The notes under the pieces were generated by a model. That model saw nothing but the letters and a program-made list of their open reading frames with translations. It was not told the DNA's origin and did no database searches. A DNA stretch of 49,117 nucleotides from Pseudoalteromonas sp. H71 (GTDB lineage Bacteria; Pseudomonadota; Gammaproteobacteria; Enterobacterales; Alteromonadaceae). Below, piece by piece: positions 44,381 through 49,117 of the stretch. Where the stretch lies: assembly GCF_001468485.1 (NCBI RefSeq), contig NZ_LODI01000024.1, positions 200,326 to 249,442 of the forward strand, in the 5' to 3' direction. The position numbers and the translations under genes were made by a program. The stretch's first letter is position 1. Every line of letters begins with the position of its first letter.

Positions 44381-45026
44381 TTAGTTTGCAAGGAAGCACC
44401 GTGCACATCGAATTCATGAGAGATAAAAGTAGAGTTATGCCACAAATAGAAAAACCTGAGGAGGTTATTTCTATGACGGTCTGGCATTGTAACTTTGAGT
44501 CGCTTAATCAAATCTCTAATTGTGTGAATTTAGAGCAACTATCTATAGCGACATTGCCTGAGGATGATTTTGATTTCCTTGAAAAGTGCTCGAAATTAAA
44601 GCTGTTATCAATTGTTCATTTGCCAGACATTTCAAGCCTTGAAACTTTCCCTATTTTAAGACAACTCGAAACGATCTCACTTGAAACATTGCCAAGCTGG
44701 GACTCCTCGGGTAAAAAGACAATAATTGATTCACTATGTCCCTTATCAATGCTCCCTAATTTAAAGTACCTAGAGCTATTTGGTGTGGTTCCAAAAGACT
44801 TATCACTTGAGTCACTGAGTCTTTTTAGTGATTTAAAAAGCGCTCGATTTTCCAAGTACCCTAAAAAGATCATAAATGCATTTTACAAGCACCATTCTGT
44901 AAGCGATGATTGGGCACCGGAGTTTAAAATTGCAAACTAACAAGCTAATTAATAAGGACAAAAAACAGTTGGCTGTTTTCGTTCCTCAACATTTTAGCCA
45001 ACAATTTTTTGCCCATTATTAGGGCG
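44381..45026 (+). mobile_element. Gene cassette 1
   Basis: The left junction GTTAGTTTGC (44380) is the exact reverse complement of the cassette's terminal GCAAACTAAC (44932-44941), which defines the circular form. It carries one gene on the plus strand and attC1. Confidence 0.93.
44401..44940 (+). CDS. Leucine-rich-repeat-like cassette protein
   Basis: About 179 residues from GTG 44401, which has AAGGAAG 5 nt upstream. The frame is open from a TTG at 44386 within the crossover region. Residues 25-150 show LRR-like spacing (LNQISNCVNLEQLSIATL, FLEKCSKLKLLSIVHL, FPILRQLETISLETL, LPNLKYLELFGV). There is no signal peptide. LRR proteins usually bind other proteins, and the partner is unknown. The stop codon TAA lies inside the R'' sequence of attC1, so the gene ends exactly at the recombination site. 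Confidence 0.8.
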   Translation: MHIEFMRDKSRVMPQIEKPEEVISMTVWHCNFESLNQISNCVNLEQLSIATLPEDDFDFLEKCSKLKLLSIVHLPDISSLETFPILRQLETISLETLPSWDSSGKKTIIDSLCPLSMLPNLKYLELFGVVPKDLSLESLSLFSDLKSARFSKYPKKIINAFYKHHSVSDDWAPEFKIAN

Positions 45027-45032
45027 TTAGGT
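44935..45032 (+). repeat. attC1
   Basis: 98 bp. R'' AACTAAC is at 44935 and R' GTTAGGT at 45026-45032. An inner stem GTTGGCT (44968-44974) pairs with AGCCAAC (44996-45002). Crossover is after G45026. Confidence 0.92.
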
Positions 45033-45595
45033 AACTAAGGAAGGTCATGCGCAAATATCTAGTGTGGATTTTAATGCTTCAAGCATTTAGCTCGTATGCT
45101 TCAAATGGTTGTTTTGATATGCAAGGCTTTGTTCTTAAAGCAGGTGACAAAAATTCGCTTGGGGTAGAAGCACTATTGTCCTGTGGTCGCTTTACTGGCT
45201 TATGTGATTTATATATTAGAATCCCTTCGGAATATGACACAGCAGCAATAATTTATGATCTTGAAGGTACAGAGGATTCAGAATTATATATTCCAACTCC
45301 TGTCTATGACTGGGATGAAGAATATGCAAAAAAAGAGTATCGTTCACCTAGCGATATAGTTACTTTCTTAAGTCCTAAATTTCATGGTGTACATATTCAA
45401 ATTAAAAAAGATTATGCAGAGCATTCTACTCTTCATATAACAGAGTCAAATGGTTGTGAGTTCATAGACATAGAAAATTTGTCTGGTTGGTTCAAATAGT
45501 TACCTAACAAATCGCTCAAACACGGACGTTCAAAGGTTGGCTTCGCTCGTGCCTCGCAAAATTTAGCCAACCATTTCACGCCGCTTAGCTCGGCG
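45027..45595 (+). mobile_element. Gene cassette 2
   Basis: The left end GTTAGGTAAC is the reverse complement of its right end GTTACCTAAC, proving that this is one cassette. It carries one gene and attC2. Confidence 0.93.
45047..45499 (+). CDS. Secreted cassette protein of unknown function
   Basis: A 150-residue protein with a signal peptide (MRKYLVWILMLQAFSSYAS). The mature part has four cysteines (CFDM, LLSCGRFTGLCDLYI, NGCEFI), likely in disulfide bonds, and is acidic with several Tyr and Asp. AAGGAAGG precedes the ATG. The start lies 20 bp inside the cassette. I do not recognise the family. Confidence 0.8.
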   Translation: MRKYLVWILMLQAFSSYASNGCFDMQGFVLKAGDKNSLGVEALLSCGRFTGLCDLYIRIPSEYDTAAIIYDLEGTEDSELYIPTPVYDWDEEYAKKEYRSPSDIVTFLSPKFHGVHIQIKKDYAEHSTLHITESNGCEFIDIENLSGWFK

Positions 45596-45601
45596 TTATG
45601 T
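45502..45601 (+). repeat. attC2
   Basis: 100 bp. R'' ACCTAAC (45502) and R' GTTATGT (45595-45601). The inner 8-bp stem is GGTTGGCT (45535-45542) with AGCCAACC (45565-45572). Crossover is after G45595. Confidence 0.93.
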
Positions 45602-45627
45602 AACTAATTATACTATGGAGTGTATTC

Positions 45628-46374
45628 TTGAAATTTAAAATAATGACTATTGCATTACTTTTTACACTTTCTGCTTCAGCAGAGACAGAGTTAAAAGGTA
45701 GCCCTAAGGAGCTTAAAAGCTTTTTACACCCTGAAGTTAAAACTATATCTATTACAGAAAGCGCCGAAGAAATTGCATTCAAAGATGAAGCTGTTTTGAG
45801 TCTGTTAGTAACAACGGAAGATGATAAATTAGCAATATCATTAAGTAAAAACGCTAAAGTTAGGGCTGATATATCATCTGCACTAACCGCCAATAAAATT
45901 CCATTAGAAAACATTAAAAACTCAAAGTTTTCAACTTCACCTGATTATGGTTGGTTTGGGAATAAACCTGATAGTTATAAAGTTGCTAACACTGTGACTG
46001 TTGTTATAAACAATGAAACAGGCCTACAAAGTATTGCAAAAATTGTAGATTCCTACGATGAAGTCACGTTAATAAGTACAGAATACAGGCACTCGGAAAA
46101 AGAACTTTATAAACAAAAAGTAAAAGAAAAAGCATTAAATAAAGTATTAAAACAAAAAGAATTTTACGCTAAAAGTTTAGGGCTCAAACTAAAGCCGATA
46201 TCTTTTACTAATCAAGCCTCGTTTGCAAATGACGATATTGAAAGAATTGTAGTAACGGGAAGTAGAGTTAAGAGAAGTGATTATTCAAGTGTTAACAGTG
46301 AAGAGCGATCCCAGACATCATTTGAAAAAATAACTTACAGTACAAATGTAACGGTTCAGTTTATAGTGGAATAG
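45628..46374 (+). CDS. SIMPL (DUF541)-domain periplasmic protein with a TonB-receptor-like motif
   Basis: 248 residues: a signal peptide (MKFKIMTIALLFTLSASA), then the SIMPL fold over about 25-245 (ISITESAEEIAFKDEAVLSLLV, YKVANTVTVVINNETGL). Near residues 206-224 it contains DDIERIVVTGSRVKRSDY, which closely resembles the N-terminal IVVTGSRIKR segment of Alteromonadales TonB-dependent receptors and is not part of the SIMPL fold. The start codon is TTG, and GGAG lies 9 nt upstream. The function is unknown. SIMPL proteins are surface or periplasmic proteins with varied roles. Confidence 0.8.
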   Translation: MKFKIMTIALLFTLSASAETELKGSPKELKSFLHPEVKTISITESAEEIAFKDEAVLSLLVTTEDDKLAISLSKNAKVRADISSALTANKIPLENIKNSKFSTSPDYGWFGNKPDSYKVANTVTVVINNETGLQSIAKIVDSYDEVTLISTEYRHSEKELYKQKVKEKALNKVLKQKEFYAKSLGLKLKPISFTNQASFANDDIERIVVTGSRVKRSDYSSVNSEERSQTSFEKITYSTNVTVQFIVE

Positions 46375-46376
46375 TT

Positions 46377-46404
46377 ACATAACAACACGCCCTGAGGTGG
46401 ACGA
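46377..46404 (+). repeat. Left half of attC3
   Basis: R'' ACATAAC followed by AACACGCCCTGAGGTGG, a typical attC arm. The complementary right arm (CCACCTCAGGGCGTTATG-like) is not found anywhere to the right in the window. Confidence 0.75.
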
Positions 46405-46414
46405 CTAGTAAAAT

Positions 46415-47677
46415 TTAGCTATTAATTGCAAATTTTAAAAGTGGTGAGCCTCTGCGTTTCAATGCTGCTAAATATGTCGATTCATCGTAGGGTGTATTCG
46501 TTTTCCAACACCTAAATACAATCCTTATCCATTTAAATGCCAGTGATCTAATAATGCTATTATGCGGCTTACCCTTGGCTTTTTGTTGCTCATAATACGC
46601 CTTAGCCCAAAATGAATAACGAATAGAAAAGCCTGCCCATTCTACAAATGTTTGCCTTAAAAAAGTGGGGCAACTATAACGCCAATGCGTCCACATTTTT
46701 TGACCACTGCGCTCAATAACAGGCGCTATACCTGCGTACTTTTGAAGTTCTGCAGCATCATTGTAACGCGCACGATTACTCCCAAAAGCAACAAGTAATC
46801 GTGGGGCGAGTTGTGGACCTGCGCCGGGTAAGCTATCAAATATCTTTTTATCCTGCTGGGCTTTATAAGCCGATTTTATTGCTTTATCGAGCTTTTCAAT
46901 GCCCTTTAATAACACTTTAAATTGCGTGATAAGCACTTCAACGAGCATTTGATTAGGTACAATTACTCCTTCGTCAAGAGTTAATGGCATCGCATTTTTA
47001 ATACTGTCTAGTCGTGCATTATTAACCGTGCAATAGTGTGAATTATGACTCTCAAAAAAGTCGAGTAAGGTCTGTTTTCTTGCTTTTTTAACCGCAATGA
47101 GCGATGGCCATTTCTGAATGAAGTCGCAAAATATATACGTGTCCTTTTCTTTAAACCATTCAAGTGCCTGCGGGTAATAATTCTTTAATGTCGCCGTTAT
47201 TTTATTGGATAAATCGACACTGTCTTGCACTAAACTTCGGCGATATTCAACAAGCTGAGACAGCGTTCGCATAGCTGCTGACTCGGGCTCAATGACAGAG
47301 AGCTTATCCATGTGTAACTTAAGAATTTCAACTTGCAGAAAGGCATCTGATGGGTCATCTTTTGCGCCACTGGGCGTAAAAGCCTGGCGATATTTAGCAA
47401 CAGCACAAGGATTAACGGTGAATAAAGTAAGGTGGTCGTATTTAGCTAATGCATAAATAAGCGGGCCTTTTTTAAGTTCGCAAACAATCGCTATTTTTTG
47501 GTCTGGATAACGCTGTTTAATATCCATAGCCCATTCATGCAACGCTTCAGGTCTGTGTTTAACAACGGTGTAATGATATTTATTAGTGCTTGTTGGATGC
47601 TCACAAATATCATATTTTTTATCGGCCCAATCAATGCCAATGAGTGCAGCAAAATTATCAACGTTATATGCTTTCAT
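46415..47677 (-). CDS. IS110-family DEDD transposase
   Basis: A 420-residue recombinase. The N-terminal RuvC-like domain has the DEDD set: D16 (IGIDWADKKYD), E67 (VCELKKG), D108 and D111 (GAKDDPSDA). The C-terminal transposase-20 domain has SLPGAGPQLAPRLLVAFG, KYAGIAPVIERSGQ and a downstream Ser (YSCPTF) that may act as nucleophile. The frame is intact, so it is predicted functional. Members of this family are guided by a bridge RNA encoded in the element's non-coding end. IS1111-type relatives are known to target attC sites. Confidence 0.95.
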   Translation of the reverse strand: MKAYNVDNFAALIGIDWADKKYDICEHPTSTNKYHYTVVKHRPEALHEWAMDIKQRYPDQKIAIVCELKKGPLIYALAKYDHLTLFTVNPCAVAKYRQAFTPSGAKDDPSDAFLQVEILKLHMDKLSVIEPESAAMRTLSQLVEYRRSLVQDSVDLSNKITATLKNYYPQALEWFKEKDTYIFCDFIQKWPSLIAVKKARKQTLLDFFESHNSHYCTVNNARLDSIKNAMPLTLDEGVIVPNQMLVEVLITQFKVLLKGIEKLDKAIKSAYKAQQDKKIFDSLPGAGPQLAPRLLVAFGSNRARYNDAAELQKYAGIAPVIERSGQKMWTHWRYSCPTFLRQTFVEWAGFSIRYSFWAKAYYEQQKAKGKPHNSIIRSLAFKWIRIVFRCWKTNTPYDESTYLAALKRRGSPLLKFAINS

Positions 47678-47905
47678 TTTATAGCGCCTACGGTTAAAGT
47701 TAAGGACGGAATGTGCTTAAATCTCGTTTCTCGCAGGTCTTATAGATAGTCTTGGTCGGCAATCCCTGAGTATGCGTTTTGAAATCGAGGTGCTCTGTTG
47801 GCTCGAACGTCTTGTTAAAAACATTGGATGTTTGTCATTCAATATTCGTAACCAACAGAAGCATATTCCACTTAATATAATAGTCAGTTACTTTTAAATT
47901 AAGTG
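47678..47905 (-). ncRNA. Candidate bridge RNA region of the IS110 element
   Basis: This non-coding stretch lies on the 5' side of the transposase, the side where IS110-group (not IS1111-group) elements encode their bridge RNA. It contains CTGTTGG (47795-47801) pairing with CCAACAG (47852-47858) around a 50-nt loop with smaller pairings (ATTG/CAAT). Structure and function are inferred and the ends are not defined. Confidence 0.4.
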
Positions 47906-47910
47906 GCTTG

Positions 47911-48013
47911 GTCGAACTATAAGTCATTAAAGAAAGACTCGTCACGGCTTGCTCGAGTTCCTTCGTCACTTAGTTTAGCAAGCCTTAACTCGCTTCTTAA
48001 TGAGGCGTCAGGC
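47911..48013 (+). repeat. Degenerate attC with no recognisable cassette body
   Basis: About 103 bp. R''-like GTCGAAC, arms TCATTAAAGAA and TTCTTAATGA, an 8-bp stem GGCTTGCT (47946-47953) / AGCAAGCC (47977-47984), and R' GTCAGGC (48007-48013), in which the canonical GTT reads GTC. No start matching GTTCGAC is found for its own cassette, so the cassette body was probably lost around the IS. Confidence 0.75.
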
Positions 48014-48454
48014 CTATAGAGGTAAAACATGATTTCAGAGGCAGATTGGAAACACTTCAAACAAGTTAAGGCAGATGCATTAGATAAATGCTGCCAGCAA
48101 GTTTTGGACGAAGTGCGTAAAGGAATCGATAACCCCGAACTTTCAAATCATGAAAAATATCTTTATTTGTATAAATTGATGGAAAACAGCGACAAACGTA
48201 TCGCCAACACATTCGATTACAATGCAAGGTCTAAAGCTATGCTGCAACTTGCATTAATGAAATCAGACGGCCTTCTAGAAGTTAAACAAATTAGTGACTT
48301 CTCAGATGAGTTACAAAGTTTTATTAATAGCCATGACTAACTTATCAGCACGGCCTAACAACTCAATAAACTCACTCACTTCGTTCGCTGGGACGCATAC
48401 ACGCTGGGCGGCTTCCCCATTATGCCCCACGTGCCTGCGACCGTTATTGAAAAG
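48008..48454 (+). mobile_element. Gene cassette 4
   Basis: Left end GTCAGGCC against right end GGCCTAAC (48352-48359): complementary except for the mutated third base of the left core. It carries one gene and attC4. Confidence 0.85.
48029..48340 (+). CDS. Cassette protein, hypothetical, 103 residues
   Basis: A small acidic, helix-rich cytoplasmic protein with no signal peptide (MISEADWKHFKQVKADAL, RKGIDNPELSNHEKYLYLYKLMEN). Part of the sequence reads like a helical peptide-binding or regulator fold. AGAGG lies 7 nt before the ATG. I do not recognise a characterised family, although similar short proteins are common in marine integron cassettes. Confidence 0.75.
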   Translation: MISEADWKHFKQVKADALDKCCQQVLDEVRKGIDNPELSNHEKYLYLYKLMENSDKRIANTFDYNARSKAMLQLALMKSDGLLEVKQISDFSDELQSFINSHD

Positions 48455-48460
48455 TTAGTT
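48353..48460 (+). repeat. attC4
   Basis: 108 bp. R'' GCCTAAC (48353-48359), R' GTTAGTT (48454-48460), outer arms TCAATAA / TTATTGA. Crossover is after G48454. Confidence 0.9.
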
Positions 48461-49005
48461 GCCCATAAGGATTCAGTACATTGTTCGAGAAAAATCCTAG
48501 AGTTAAAGAGATCAAGTTGAGTCGGGAGTATGATTTTTCGTATGAAAACTTTGTACTGGCAACTCAGCACGATGTTTATCTACTAATCGAAAGGACTGAT
48601 GACTCCATATACGGTATTAAATTTAGGTCTAGGCTGGTCAAATATGGCAGTCCAAACGATGAAGCGCGGGGAGGGCATCCTTTGACTAAGTATGGCTTAG
48701 GTTTTTATGGTTTCTACGAAGTTGAAAACTCTCCATGGATAAAAGAGCAAATTGAACTAAATAAAGTACATCCCCGACATAGCGATTCGTTGTTTTCTGG
48801 GCTGTCGCACTATGTAGCGTGCTTTCAAGATGTGATGCTTGAAATAACATCGAGATCCTATGAAGAGTTTAAAATGAGTCAACAAGAATTAAATGTAGTT
48901 CTAAAAGAGCAGGTGTCTAATCTTGAGGTTTAAGCAACTAACAAGCAAAGGCAGCATCGCCCCTGCGGGGCTGGACCTCGCTACGCTCGGCCGCTGCTTT
49001 GGGCG
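48455..49005 (+). mobile_element. Gene cassette 5
   Basis: Left end GTTAGTTGC is the reverse complement of right end GCAACTAAC (48934-48942). It carries one gene and attC5. Confidence 0.92.
48481..48933 (+). CDS. Cassette protein, hypothetical, 150 residues
   Basis: It begins at TTG 48481 (AAGGA about 10 nt upstream) with MFEKNPRVKEIKLSREYDF. It is cytoplasmic, mixed alpha/beta, with FVLATQHDVYLLIERTDDSIYGIKF as a beta-hairpin region and LTKYGLGFYGFYEVEN. There is no signal peptide, membrane segment or catalytic motif that I recognise. The stop TAA lies 2 bp before attC5. Confidence 0.75.
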   Translation: MFEKNPRVKEIKLSREYDFSYENFVLATQHDVYLLIERTDDSIYGIKFRSRLVKYGSPNDEARGGHPLTKYGLGFYGFYEVENSPWIKEQIELNKVHPRHSDSLFSGLSHYVACFQDVMLEITSRSYEEFKMSQQELNVVLKEQVSNLEV

Positions 49006-49011
49006 TTGGTA
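48936..49011 (+). repeat. attC5
   Basis: 76 bp, the shortest attC here. R'' AACTAAC (48936-48942) and R' GTTGGTA (49005-49011). GCAAAGGCAGC (48945-48955) pairs with GCTGCTTT (48993-49000) with one unpaired base. The loop CCCTGCGGGG is GC-rich. Confidence 0.92.
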
Positions 49012-49117
49012 TGACTCCCACTGTCATGTTAAACACACTGATCCTTGCTTAACTTTTTAAGCCATAATTACTTCAGCTCGAATTAGAGCGAGTTAATACA
49101 TAGGATGAAGCAAGTAA
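49006..49117 (+). mobile_element. Start of gene cassette 6 (truncated by window edge)
   Basis: It begins at the crossover after G49005 (TTGGTATGAC). No long frame is seen in the visible 112 bp. An ATG at 49105 (ATGAAGCAAG) runs off the edge and could open the cassette's gene. Confidence 0.7.

Larger units (their letters stand above)
45596..46404 (+). mobile_element. Gene cassette 3, attC interrupted by an IS110-family element
   Basis: The left end GTTATGTAAC matches the terminal GTTACATAAC (46374-46383) as its reverse complement. The attC begins at 46377 but its right half is not contiguous, because the IS follows. The right limit given is the approximate left edge of the IS. Confidence 0.8.
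46400..47905 (-). mobile_element. IS110-family insertion sequence (ends approximate)
   Basis: It comprises the DEDD transposase gene plus a non-coding 5' flank of about 180-230 bp. Only about 15 bp lie 3' of the gene. IS110 elements lack clear terminal inverted repeats, so the ends are estimates: the left near the CTAG at 46404-46407, the right before the degenerate attC at 47911. Confidence 0.75.

Noticed and set aside
47795..47858. The CTGTTGG/CCAACAG hairpin as another attC
   Set aside because: It lacks flanking GTTRRRY and RYYYAAC core sites and the usual attC arm layout.
47680..47905. The right half of attC3 beyond the IS
   Set aside because: No CCACCTCAGGGCGTTA-like arm is present. 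GTTAAAG, GTTAAAA and GTTACTT occur, but none has a matching partner arm.
43185..49117. CRISPR array interpretation of the repeated elements
   Set aside because: The repeats differ in length and sequence, are separated by whole genes and have attC core sites.
1..49117. tRNA or rRNA genes
   Set aside because: No cloverleaf-like stretch with a T-loop GTTCRANYC or rRNA-like sequence was recognised.

Overview
The window looks like a chromosomal segment of a marine gammaproteobacterium of the Alteromonadales, most likely Pseudoalteromonas. The basis is its AT-rich codon use, the protein types, an E. coli-type cellulose locus, a system I cytochrome c maturation operon and an SOS-controlled chromosomal integron. 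The genus is inferred from the sequence, not from a search.

Layout. 1-2661: the end of a Bcr/CflA-type efflux gene, a hotdog-fold thioesterase-like gene, and a bactofilin/M23 peptidase pair. 2750-5301: two tyrosine catabolism genes, fahA and hppD, separated by a terminator. 5607-10021: a large lipoprotein of the 5'-nucleotidase type with a C-terminal LamG-like domain, then a POT peptide transporter. 10270-24537: a complete E. coli-style cellulose locus, bcsRQABZC on the minus strand and bcsEFG on the plus strand, which predicts phosphoethanolamine cellulose. 24710-27431: a TyrR/PhhR-type regulator with a candidate TyrR box, a periplasmic hypothetical, and a second hotdog protein. 27463-30398: an FlhB-tail-like gene and a FliK-like gene. 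30512-37488: ccmABCDEFGHI, followed by mlaA. 38310-42943: a degenerate EAL-HDOD protein, a putP that lacks about 80 internal residues, yebG with a LexA box, a ComEA-like helix-hairpin-helix protein, a small membrane protein and dsbB.

From 43185 to the right edge lies the proximal end of a chromosomal integron. The integrase gene intI (minus strand) has a perfect-consensus LexA box 22 bp upstream of its ATG. The attI/cassette junction is at 44380/44381, and plus-strand cassettes follow. The boundaries can be read to the base because each cassette's terminal RYYYAAC motif is the reverse complement of the GTTRRRY at its own left junction. Cassette 1 encodes a leucine-rich-repeat-like protein, cassette 2 a secreted protein, and cassette 3 a SIMPL-type protein carrying a TonB-receptor-like motif. 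An IS110-family element interrupts the attC of cassette 3. After it come a degenerate attC with no cassette body, cassettes 4 and 5 (unknown proteins), and the start of cassette 6.

The parts most worth following are the cassette array with its IS110 insertion, where the non-coding 5' flank may encode a bridge RNA, and the internally deleted PutP. Apart from these, the window is mostly conserved core-genome content.
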